From: Symsagittifera roscoffensis
Taxonomy: Eukaryota > Xenacoelomorpha > Acoela > Convolutidae
DNA: 64,000 nt
Direction of reading: 5' to 3'
Assembly: GCF_963678635.1 (NCBI RefSeq)
Contig: NC_087069.1
Location: 28,686,776-28,750,775, forward strand
In this document: positions 37,538 to 48,104 of the stretch, piece by piece
Numbering within the stretch: position 1 is the first letter of the stretch
Layout: each line of letters begins with the position of its first letter
Translations under genes and position numbers: made by a program
Notes under the pieces: generated by a model
Told to the model about the DNA's origin: nothing
The model's database searches: none
The model's input: only the letters and a program-made list of their open reading frames with translations

Positions 37538-38080
37538 TTAATGGTAGTATCCCTGCGCATTGTAAAAAGATGGTTTGTTAAGCATGTTAGGACTTTGATA
37601 TTTCATATGTGTCCGTGAGAAAAGAAGGTTCCGATTCGCTGAGCTATTGTTGATACGATTACTGAACCTCGGGACAGCTTTAGGTCTGGATAAATCGTTT
37701 GAATATTGGCAGACTAATGAGAAAAGGCAATTTCTTGAAAAAGGTACACCATGTTCATCATTCAAATAAATATTATCCCAAAGAAGCAAACTCCACATAC
37801 TGTTGTTCTTTATCATTGAGTTTGAGCGCCTGGTATTCTGATTTTGAGTTATATGAATCTTTACGTAATTCTTATACAGATCTACATTTCTAAATGCTTC
37901 ATAGTTATATAATATTGGAGTTAATTTGAATACAGCTATCGTTTCAGGCGTATGTCCAATTAATGATGTCCAAAAGCGAATTTTCATTTTTTTCTCTCTA
38001 AACAGGGTAAGAATAATAGAGTTTATGGAGTTATCGTTTAAAATTGAAATGTTTTTCATAATAAGAAAAATTTCGTTCAT
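37538..38080 (-). CDS. Conserved LINE-associated ORF, block B
   Basis: A 180-residue ORF. From residue 30 or so it matches the block A ORF at 31030-31506 (for example SMWSLLLWDNIYLNDEHGVPF). The N-terminal 30 residues differ because the repeat ends there. Function unknown; see the block A entry. Confidence 0.45.
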   Translation of the reverse strand: MNEIFLIMKNISILNDNSINSIILTLFREKKMKIRFWTSLIGHTPETIAVFKLTPILYNYEAFRNVDLYKNYVKIHITQNQNTRRSNSMIKNNSMWSLLLWDNIYLNDEHGVPFSRNCLFSLVCQYSNDLSRPKAVPRFSNRINNSSANRNLLFSRTHMKYQSPNMLNKPSFYNAQGYYH

Positions 38081-38121
38081 AAGCTGGTATTTTTTTGTTG
38101 CTAAGATTTTTTAATGCTTGT

Positions 38122-38321
38122 NNNNNNNNNNNNNNNNNNNNNNNNNNNNNNNNNNNNNNNNNNNNNNNNNNNNNNNNNNNNNNNNNNNNNNNNNNNNNNN
38201 NNNNNNNNNNNNNNNNNNNNNNNNNNNNNNNNNNNNNNNNNNNNNNNNNNNNNNNNNNNNNNNNNNNNNNNNNNNNNNNNNNNNNNNNNNNNNNNNNNNN
38301 NNNNNNNNNNNNNNNNNNNNN
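38122..38321. other. Assembly gap (200 N) followed by 14 C
   Basis: 200 N, then a C14 run (38322-38335) before normal sequence resumes. The homopolymer at a gap edge is probably an assembly artefact. The left end of the multi-ORF element copy 1 may lie in or before the gap. Confidence 0.95.
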
Positions 38322-38573
38322 CCCCCCCCCCCCCCGATCCTAGTGCACTATATGCATACTACTGGCCTAAAGTACAAATATATCAAAAATACCCCAGCTT
38401 ACCTACCAAATGAAAATAAAGTAAAGAAGACCTCCCGAGCACCATAAAATAAGCCTTCAACAATTTTTCAAGTAACTCAACCCATTTGTCAAAAAATCAA
38501 TAAATAATCCAACCAAACTTGAATTTAGCCCCAGAAAATTAAAAAATATTCGACGAACGAATCATTTTCTTAA

Positions 38574-38813
38574 ATGCTTCTCTTTTCTCCAGTCACAATA
38601 ATAAAAAACATAATCTTAAATTTTGTCATAAAACTTTTTCTCATTTCTAAACTTTTGATAATATTTTTCATTGACGTTTTTGAAGTTTTTATAGTAATCT
38701 TAATAATTTTTTGTAACATAATTCTAATTTTTTATACCCTATACGCGCTATTTTCCCATCTCTCCCTACTCATTGACCACATCTACAGGTACGATAATTT
38801 AAAATCTATTTAA
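38574..38813 (+). CDS. Small hydrophobic membrane protein, element copy 1
   Basis: 79 residues, mostly Ile/Leu/Phe/Val, with two or three predicted membrane segments (about residues 10-30, 32-55 and 55-68) and a short polar end. Its TAA stop is followed with no gap by the ATG of ORF A, as in coupled viral or bacterial-style gene pairs. Copy 2 does not reach this far within the window, so conservation cannot be tested here. The short tail of another open frame ending at 38447 lies upstream and may be the C-terminus of a further ORF. Confidence 0.45.
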   Translation: MLLFSPVTIIKNIILNFVIKLFLISKLLIIFFIDVFEVFIVILIIFCNIILIFYTLYALFSHLSLLIDHIYRYDNLKSI

Positions 38814-40117
38814 ATGATACGAACAATTTTTAGTAGAACAGATATTTTTCTCCTATTCATAATCTTCCTCACATTTTTATCATCTCTAATTCTGACAATA
38901 TGCAAATGTATAAAAAAAGGCAATAGTAACATTCGCATTAGCCACAATACTTTTAATTTTATTCATCGAAGAATATTATAACAAACATATACCTTTTTAA
39001 ACCCTATACAACACACACTTCCAAAATTGCTAACCAACCACCACCAAATCAGTCTTCACCGACATCTTCCCAGGAAAACCCAACAGTACCTACAACTACC
39101 CAAAATCCCCAAACATCCTTACGAATCTCATTTCAAGATAACACATACACTTTTGAACGACACGCACGCTTATCTGAACCTCTAGAACCAGTTCAAAGAC
39201 AAGCATCACTAAGTGAACCAACATATAACTTATACCCTACACTACAACAAGACTTAAATCGAATCCGACACATTAGCCAAAATCAAAATACAATCGAAGT
39301 AAATAGACAAATAATACATCCAAGAAGAAATAGAAATTTTCAAACTCCTAGAGTCACCTTTAGCATACTTCAATCTCCAACTTCATCAAGTTCAGAAAAT
39401 TCTAGTATAACACTTTCAGATACACCAACGCTAACTCCTAATATTCAATCAGAACATCCAGGATCAACACCAACATCAGCACAAATACGTGAAAACCCTT
39501 TTAACCCACCTAACCCAAACGAACGTTTACCCTATTGGACAACACAATCCTACTCACAAGGAGAACCAAACTTAGTAAATGACCCAATAGACACTTCATC
39601 AGATACAACAGTATCATCTTTACCAGAAACATTATCACTTCCATCGACACCATCAATAAGTCAAATCTCACCATCCTTTTTCCCATTAAATATTTCACAC
39701 GATATTGATACTCGATACAGTGAACAATCTACAAATATACCTCTAAGATTAGATTGGAATACATTTGTAGCACCACCTCCACTATTTGGACAACATAACG
39801 AAAGCCACCGACTACACAGTTGGGCACTTAACAGATTATAATATAGAGAAGATATCCACGAAGATATCCGAGAACATAACGTTCAAATATTAAATGAAAA
39901 TAGCCTTCAACTAAAGTTTGAAATTACAGTTAAACTTAATAACATCGTACAACATCCTTATCCACTAAGCCCCTCAATTATTACAGCTCAAACACTACCA
40001 CCACCATTTATAACAACGGAAGTAATATATAAATACGATAGATATACAAAAACCACAATCGGATATATAACATTTTATAAACCATGTTCAGGACTATCGT
40101 ACACATGTATATTTTAA
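38814..40117 (+). pseudogene. ORF A (membrane N-terminus, Pro/Ser/Thr-rich), copy 1, broken
   Basis: It starts at the ATG abutting the previous stop. A first membrane segment (FLLFIIFLTFLSSLILTIC) is followed, after a shift of frame at an A7 run near 38920, by a second (IVTFALATILLILFI). After a TAA at 38998-39000 the same frame is open through a long Pro/Ser/Thr-rich region (39001-39690). It then enters a more ordered C-terminal part containing LDWNTF, APPPLFGQ and LKFEITVKLNN, broken by a TAA at 39839-39841 where copy 2 has CAA. It ends at 40115-40117, overlapping the glycoprotein start by 13 nt. It resembles no family I know; a matrix- or gag-like structural role is possible but speculative. 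Confidence 0.6.
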
Positions 40118-42719
40118 AGATTTTAACATTTCAACATATCTTTTTTCTAATATTTTCCGACAAAAACACAAATTCATCTTCTCGCACAGGGCCTCAAGAT
40201 TTACTAGTAACACACTATGATTGTGAAGAAAATGAACAAAAAACACTACAAAAAATGCAATAAATCAAGTAACACAATGCGAAAAAGAACCACAAGCTAT
40301 AGAAACCACAAACGTAATAGCAACACTATATTCAAAAGCCCGAGCAACTACAGTAATAGGATATAAATTTACAGCAACATTTTCCGAGAAGAAAGTACAT
40401 TGCCCACAAGTTTCTAACGGAAATAAAAACAGACTTGATTACGAATCATTTTACCAAAGCAATATAGAAAGACTTTTACATCTCAACCCCGATGATTGTA
40501 AAACCGAGTTACACAGGTTAAATCTCACAAAAAACAAACACTCAGAAAGAAAAATAGTAAATTTCCAAGTGTTCAGCGATTCAGTACATCAAGCAGAACT
40601 TGAACGCTATCAAGGACATAAAAAATTAGACGAAAAATACCCATACAATGGCGCACACGGACGCTTAACTTATGACACCAAAGTTAAACCTTGGATACCA
40701 CCCATTGGAATAAATAACCCCTCAAATTGTAAAGCAGATACAAAAAATAGAGGATATCAAGAAATAATGTTTTTTGATTGGAACATACAACTTGAAAAAA
40801 TTCAACTCACACGAGATTTAGCAGATAACACAATAATCTATCAAGGAATTCGATTACCTTGTAAAAATGATCAAGGATATTGTGATGCTACAACAAGAAC
40901 CCAAGCAACAATTGTTTGGTTTCCCGAAGGTACATGCACAACATTTCAAGTAGCAAAAATACACGCCCGAATGATAAAATTTCATAAAAAATATTTCATC
41001 GAATCAATCCCATACGAACAAGTGAACCCATCTCACGAACTAAGCACCGATTTTAGAAATTCACACGATATAGAAAACAAATTAACACGTTTTCAAATCT
41101 ACCAAGAAACAGAATTTGCATGTAAGTATGCAAACCCACTCTACAAAACACAATACTCCGAAATACTTGTCGAATACGAACAAGGTTTCGACATGCCCAC
41201 TGGAAAAATCAAAGTTAATCCACACGCAACAGCCATTTATAAAAACGACGGAAAACCCTACACCCCAGTTAATTTTCGTAAATATAATAATCAACACGGT
41301 GGAAAATTAACACCAAGTGACAGTAAAAGTACACGATTACAAGAATTATCACTCATGAATACAACATACTTTGGAAACATACATTATGACATTCATTTAG
41401 ACATGAAATTAGACTACACAATTAATAGAATTTTTCAAGAAATATCACTTTCTGAATTAGAAACACTACATCAACTATGCGAATTAGAAAGAACACAAAT
41501 CTTACAATCACTCGCATTAGCAGTATTGAAAATACCCTACGCAGGATATTTATTATCAGGAAATAGATCAAATTTTCTTGATTACGAAGGAAACATTTTA
41601 TGGTTTTATACTTGCACCAAAAAAGTATCACCCTTATACGTTTTTGAAGATAAACGTTGCTACAAAAGAATACCCATATTCTACAAAAACAAAGTACATT
41701 TTGTTGATACACTTTCAAGACGAACAAATTTTTGGGATACCGCAGTCCCATGTGGATCAAAAAATAGCCACAATGTCGTACAACTAAACCCTGACAAAGA
41801 TAAATACTACCTATTAACACCATACCCTACATTAATGCAATCACTAAAAAAGTTTTCACCAGAAAGCATTAGAGCTATTGCTCGAAACCCAAATATAGAT
41901 TTACAATCCATTGGAATTTATTCTAAATCTGATATACAACATCATATTCGAACACAATAATTCCAAGAATTACTCACACAAATGGATACTATAAAACGAC
42001 AATCAATTGATCAAAATCTAAGAAAACTTGCAGAAACCGCAGGATTTGCAGACATATACACACAAGATTACAGCGGATATTTTAAAGACATTAAAGATTA
42101 TATATATTTAAACGGTGAAAAATACAGACCAAAGGATATTTCACCCATAAATATTTTCAGTTTTGTAACCTTAAAAAACAAAACACCCACTTTTCTAGGA
42201 TGGCCCTACTACAACTTAGAAAGATTGACTATTTTTTACGCCATGTTTAATTTTATTGGATTTCTTTTCTCACTACTAAAAGGAATCTACAATACATGCG
42301 CTATACACACACAAGTCAACCGTCAAGCCAGTGTAGCACGCATATTATTTGCAGGATTTTTTCAAATATTCTCCTCATCCATCAACAAAATACTTTTAGA
42401 CGCACAAATCAAAGAATATAACACGAAACTAGCCACAAGACCAAATACATACGACGAAGAACACAATAATGTAGACACGGTACCTACAGCACCACAAGTA
42501 CCAACCCTACCACATAATCATCCCTTATCTTTAGTTCCCAGAAATTTTTGAAATTTAGCGATCACAAATAACACAAATTTTCGACCAAACTCAGTACACA
42601 GCCCTATTCAGCATAAAACAACAAATCACTCACAAAATGATAATACATATGAACAAATTATAGAACAACCCCACACCACTTTTCAATCTCAAAAAAATCA
42701 TTTTTTAAGCCCACGATGA
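40105..42719 (+). pseudogene. Envelope-type glycoprotein, copy 1, broken
   Basis: This is the copy 1 counterpart of the intact 872-residue protein of copy 2. A one-base deletion near 40250 shifts the frame early. An in-frame TAA at 41958-41960 replaces a CAA codon, and a TGA at 42549-42551 replaces a CGA codon. The long central frame (from 40569 to 41960) and the next (41982-42551) still read most of the ectodomain and the membrane anchor. The amino-acid sequence remains close to copy 2, so the damage is moderate in age. The tail still contains PTAP. The last codons overlap ORF C by 4 nt (ATGA, 42716-42719). Confidence 0.85.
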
Positions 42720-44512
42720 GCCGACAAGTTGGATCCCTCCACCGCTCAAATTCCCACCCAGCAAATCTCCAAAACCCAATCCCAATTCTACCACTTTTCG
42801 CTTTTCCCCCACCTGATTTTGCAATTATTAATATACCATCTAGCACGAGTTCAGACACTAACTCAGATATTTCAGTTTTTCATACTATTTCACAATTTAA
42901 TAACTCAGACCTTGAAACTCCCGACGAATTTGCCAACTCTGAACCCTTTTCTTCCACCTATTCCCAAACCAACCCTTCACATTTTTCACAACCCCCTTTT
43001 CAACCCATCAATGCCAGTCAACCACTAACATCCCTTTCCACTCCCTCTCATGCATCCCAAATCACCCCAACATATACCCCATCCCTTTCAGACAGATCAA
43101 CCAACAACTCCCCAAATATTCCACAAATTTCCCCAGAATTAGATAATTATATTACCCTTAAACAGCAAATTATCCATCCCCATACTCTTACCATACATCA
43201 CCTTTCATCAATAACAACATCATCCGGCCCACCCACACCTACACCGCTATCAGATTATACTCCATCATTAAATCAATCCTCCACTTCAACAGACACATCC
43301 ACTAGCACTAACCGAGCTTATCGCACTTTCAAACGAAAATTTCCAAATCACCCATTCACAACCAAACCAGGCACAGCTAAAGAATATATCGACCATCCAC
43401 AACATAAAAATACTAAAACCTTTCTCCAAACTAACTTACCATCATTTCCTCAATACACCTTGAATACACCTACTAATAATGAGGACACCAGAAATTTTGT
43501 TGACGAACACGTCTTAAGGCCAACACTACATTGGAAATCATACTAACCCTCTTTACCTACCTCTTTATAACACCATCAAGGATAATGAACAATGCAAAAA
43601 TATGTTATACAGACTAACAACAGCACTCACACCACGTCAATCACATACGTTGGATTTAAAAAACTACTAAAAACATTCACCGCACCCCGCGCTAATGAAT
43701 TCACTGTCAAATATTATGATCACAACATCATACGCCCTAACCAAGACCAATTTTTAGACGACGACCGCTTTGCTAACCCACAACTAACATAGAAGTTCTT
43801 CATCAAAACACCATATTTATTTACACTTAATATTTTTGATAAAAAACACGATCACATCATTTCCGAAGCCCTTATTGACACACAAGCCTATCAAAGCTTC
43901 CAAGATAAATTTAATATTACACTAACCTTCCACTTTCTTACACCACAAGAACGAGATCTGCACTGCTCCCACGATATTGTGTTACGCACTAAACAGACAC
44001 ATACTTACACATATTATCGCTTTATGCAAAATCACTTTGATTTACATACACCCTCACGACAACCCCACCATCGTTTTCAATTCATCAACTCAAAGCACAC
44101 ATCACCATTTTTTCTAAATTTCACTTATTGTATCAAAAATACTAACCTCCACGGCATCCTCCGTAACTACGACCCCGTTCACCAAATGTATATATTTTGC
44201 CCCATCACAAAGACTTTCTAAGACAAAGAATCCAGACCTTTCCTCATCCCGCATGAATTCCTACAACCCATTAAAATTCCCATTCTCGAACTCATCCATA
44301 ACACTAAATATAATCATAAACTTTACAATCTAATCCAGAACACACTAAATGAATTCGCAGTAGGCACCGAAGAACTAAACATCATCAAAGCACTTCAATT
44401 TCTTTGGCCACTGCTAGAAACTAAGAACATCATTCGCATATAAGCTAAATTATTAACATCATCTGGTCTAATCCAAGACCTCTTCCCACATGGCTTCTTC
44501 CCCGAAAATTAA
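42716..44512 (+). pseudogene. ORF C, copy 1, broken
   Basis: The N-terminal 276 residues (MSRQVGSLHRSNSH..., Ser/Pro/Thr-rich, then AYRTFKRKFPNHPF) are open to a stop at 43544-43546. Relative to copy 2 an 11-nt deletion near 43541 throws the frame. The rest continues in another frame with further stops at about 43790 (TAG), 44219 (TAA) and 44441 (TAA). It ends ...HGFFPEN at 44510-44512. The same stops occur in the tandem second copy, so they predate the duplication. Confidence 0.75.
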
Positions 44513-45074
44513 GGTAAGTATATTTCAATTATATCCACTAATACAATTAACTAACCATTCTTTATAATGTTACACTTCATTTTTCTAGTCTTCTCACCAC
44601 CATCATCTACAAAACGAAAAAAGACAAACAAAAATTTAAACTCAATAATTTAAAACTACAAATCATTTAAAACTTATTTGCTAAAACAATTTCAATATAA
44701 TAAAACTTTTGCACTATATATTGTCATAAAATTCATACAAATGTAAAAAAAATAATTTATAAATTCTTCCCCCCAAAAGCAGTAAAAATACATACAATGA
44801 AAGTTTATAATTTCAAATTTCCTCAAAATGTAGTAAAAATTCAGATTCAAGAAGTAAATTTATAAATTGAGAAAGCAGTACTAACCTTTTCATTCATTCG
44901 CACAAGACTTCTATCCATACTCGCACAGCTCGCCCACGAAGAATTGTTTAAAATAATGATTTTATGTTCGAAGCTTTCAATAACAGCAACTCTCACTAAC
45001 GATAACAAGTTTCAAACTTTTCTTTAACCCGGTTGGAATGGAGTTATACACTATACTAAACTAACCAATGCAAA
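43532..45074. repeat. Tandem duplication, unit 1 (1543 bp)
   Basis: Nearly identical to 45075-46617 with a constant offset of 1543, apart from scattered substitutions and small A-run length differences. It covers the C-terminal half of ORF C, the intron and part of the 3' region. The junction has only a few bases of homology (TGG), so it is a recent local duplication. Confidence 0.93.
44514..44588 (+). other. Spliceosomal-type intron after ORF C, copy 1
   Basis: AAG then GTAAGTATATTTC one base after the ORF C stop; a pyrimidine-rich TTCATTTTTCTAG ends it at 44588 (75 nt). The tandem second copy is at 46057-46131. Copy 2 has the equivalent at 59234-59156. Conservation of position in both copies argues that it is real. 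Confidence 0.65.
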
Positions 45075-46617
45075 TGGAAATCATACTAACCCTCTTTACC
45101 TACCACTTTATAACACCATCAAGGATAATGAACAATGCAAAAATATGTTATACAGACTAACAACAGCACTCACACCACGTCAATCACATACGTTGGATTT
45201 AAAAAACTACTAAAAACATTCACCGCACCCCGCGCTAATGAATTCACTGTCAAATATTATGATCACAACATCATACGCCCTAACCAAGACCAATTTTTAG
45301 ACGACGACCGCTTTGCTAACCCACAACTAACATAGAAGTTCTTCATCAAAACACCATATTTATTTACACTTAATATTTTTGATAAAAAACACGATCACAT
45401 CATTTCCGAAGCCCTTATTGACACACAAGCCTATCAAAGCTTCCAAGATAAATTTAATATTACACTAACCTTCCACTTTCTTACACCACAAGAACGAGAT
45501 CTGCACTGCTCCCACGATATTGTGTTACGCACTAAACAGACACATACTTACACATATTATCGCTTTATGCAAAATCACTTTGATTTACATACACCCTCAC
45601 GACAACCCCACCATCGTTTTCAATTCATCAACTCAAAGCACACATCACCATTTTTTCTAAATTTCACTTATTGTATCAAAAATACTAACTTCCACGGCAT
45701 CCTCCGTAACTACGACCCCGTTCACCAAATGTATATATTTTGCCCCATCACAAAGACTTTCTAAGACAAAGAATCCAGACCTTTCCTCATCCCGCATGAA
45801 TTCCTACAACCCATTGAAATTCCCATTCTCGAATTCATCCATAACACTAAATATAATCATAAACTTTACAATCTAATCCAGAACACACTAAATGAATTCG
45901 CAGTAGGCACCGAAGAACTAAACATCATCAAAGCACTTCAATTTCTTTGGCCACTGCTAGAAACTAAGAACATCATTCGCATATAAGCTAAATTATTAAC
46001 ATCATCTGGTCTAATCCAAGACCTCTTCCCACATGGCTTCTTCCCCGAAAATTAAGGTAAGTATATTTCAATTATATCCACTAATACAATTAACTAACCA
46101 TTCTTTATAATGTTACACTTCATTTTTCTAGTCTTCTCACCACCATCATCTACAAAACGAAAAAAGACAAACAAAAATTTAAACTCAATAATTTAAAACT
46201 ACAAATCATTTAAAACTTATTTGCTAAAACAATTTCAATATAATAAAACTTTTGCACTATATAATGTCATAAAATTCATACAAATGTAAAAAAAAAATTT
46301 ATAAATTCTTCCCCCCAAAAGCAGTAAAAATACATACAATGAAAATTTATAATTTCAAATTTCCCCAAAATGTAGTAAAAATTCAGATTCAAGAAGTAAA
46401 TTTATAAATTGAGAAAGCAGTACTAACCTTTTCATTCATTCGCACAAGACTTCTATCCATACTCGCACAGCTCGCCCACGAAGAATTGTTTAAAATAATG
46501 ATTTTATGTTCGAAGCTTTCAATAACAGCAACTCTCACTAACGATAACAAGTTTCAAACTTTTCTTTAACCCGGTTGGAATGGAGTTATACACTATACTA
46601 AACTAACCAATGCAAAT
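45075..46617. repeat. Tandem duplication, unit 2 (1543 bp)
   Basis: Second unit of the duplication. It contains a further partial ORF C (open pieces at 45135-45335 and 45522-45764, ending at 46055) and the second intron copy. It cannot encode a full protein. Confidence 0.93.
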
Positions 46618-48104
46618 GACTAAACACCACAATTCATAAAATAACAGCATGAGTAAGAAAAGAACACCAACGGTACCCAAACCGGATTAACCCAGCTTGA
46701 AACTGGATAATTTATTCTTTTGAAGACTATTATAAAGTCAACGAAAGAAATAACAAAACACAAAAAAGTCGAAAGACAAATCCAAACCAAAAACAATTTG
46801 ATTTTTGAAAAAAGGACACAACCATAAGCAACATAAGAAAGCCCAGAAAAAACTACCATATAATGTTAACAAAACAGGACCCCTCAAAGAAACCGCACGA
46901 AATCATACTTCCACTCCTGACCTAACCCACCAGAGAGGACGTCCTGAGCATGCTCTATAGCCGGCCTAATCCACCGCGCTACATCCACGCTTTGTGACCA
47001 CACTTTATTTTTATTAAGAGGTACTCAAGGGTGAGTAACTCTTCAAAATAACTGAAAATAAAACGCTTTTGTTAAAACAATTAACCAAGATCATAACTAA
47101 AAAACAATTAACTAAAACCTATAAAATGTAAATCATAATATGCATAGATCACACACAACAGCAAAGACGAACATCCAAAGACTAGATGATCCCATCACAA
47201 CCTGAACAAAGAATGGCTACCAACCACAACCAACATGCCGCGCACAATCACAACTCAAAGGATTTTGAAAACGACTTGACTTCGCAGCAAAGGACTTCAT
47301 TGAACCAGACCAATGACCACCTCGATGTTCAAGTATACGTACAGATCCGAGTAACAAGGCATCCCTTCCAAACACGAGTTTCACGCCATTCCTATACGAG
47401 GTTGATCACAAACAACTTTCCACAAATGCAAACAAAACTGACATAGCAAAGCATTTTGGATCTGAAATCTAAACGATTTCATTAAGGATCACATTCGTTG
47501 ACAAACGACAAGAAGATAACTTCCTATCTCTAATTCCAGCGTTCTGGAGCTTTTCTCTTAAAGAGAAATCATGTCGACGGTTCTAGTCTCCTGGACCTTT
47601 CTTCTCCAGGGAACAAGAAAACGAAAATGATGTTCGCCACATACCAACGCCCATCATCCATCCTTCAATTGCAGAAGAAAAGAGATAGAACTCAAAAACT
47701 CTGTAAACCCCGGATGGGTGGAACCTGATCTAAACTACATTTTATTATTTATGATTTAGATATTTTACCACTGTAAAGTATTTAATATTAACCAATCACA
47801 ATCCATCTAACTAACTACCCAATTATTTGTAAGTGCTGAAATTACTTGTAATTTCAGCACCAGAGAGATTTGAATTTAACTTAGAAATTAGTTGCCTCTC
47901 CCGAGTACTTCAGCAGCCGCAACAATACCAGTATACTCTAGATCTATTGAGCCTAGCAGAGACTAGTTAAACACCCTGAGACTAGTAGTTATAAGAGTAA
48001 GATTAGGATCGGTATTAGACTAAGAAGTTGCACGAATCTATCCGGCCGAAAATAAGATAGCGTGACGAGCAGACGGTGTACCCTATCCGAAATTACTCTA
48101 TGAG
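46618..48104. repeat. 3' region of element copy 1
   Basis: Non-coding, shared with 57292-58690 in copy 2. Landmarks are AACCCGGTTGGAA (46570), GGACGTCC...GAGCATGCTCTATAGCCGGCCTAA (46939-46970), a perfect palindrome at 47833-47860, TATAAGAG near 47990, and the terminus at 48104. The last 300 nt resemble an LTR in layout, but no second copy at the 5' side can be seen. Confidence 0.6.
47833..47860. repeat. Perfect 13-bp-arm palindrome near the element terminus
   Basis: GTGCTGAAATTAC, two bases, GTAATTTCAGCAC. Copy 2 has it at 57536-57563 with one mismatch in the arm. Retained in both copies, it is a candidate binding or processing site. Confidence 0.85.

Larger units (their letters stand above)
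33637..37979. repeat. Direct-repeat block B (LINE-derived)
   Basis: Same orientation as block A. Contents include an RT fragment near 33970-34160, an endonuclease fragment (36825-37170, with stops in the part corresponding to IKVSDLN) and the conserved ORF at 37538-38080. It is shorter than A mainly because it holds one copy of a segment that A holds twice. Confidence 0.88.
38336..48104 (+). mobile_element. Multi-ORF envelope-bearing element, copy 1 (decayed)
   Basis: The unit runs plus-ward: hydrophobic ORF, ORF A, glycoprotein, ORF C, short intron, long 3' region. It matches copy 2 (57292-64000, opposite strand) through to a shared terminus ...GAAATTACTCTATGAG at 48104, after which the sequences diverge. 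All main ORFs here carry stops or frameshifts. An internal tandem duplication of 1543 bp lengthens the copy. The strand is strikingly A- and C-rich and G-poor: the 60 bases 39421-39480 contain 24 A, 20 C, 11 T and 5 G. No reverse transcriptase, integrase, transposase or DNA polymerase is seen. The left end is not resolved because of the gap. Confidence 0.8.

Noticed and set aside
38095-38447. ORFs spanning the second N gap and poly-C
   Set aside because: Most codons are N, and the poly-Pro comes from a probable assembly artefact.
41422-41823. Minus-strand 133-aa ORF in copy 1 (and similar plus-strand ORFs within 61-63.6 kb)
   Set aside because: It is antisense to the glycoprotein. The low-T, low-G composition of the element creates open antisense frames rich in Phe/Leu/Val.
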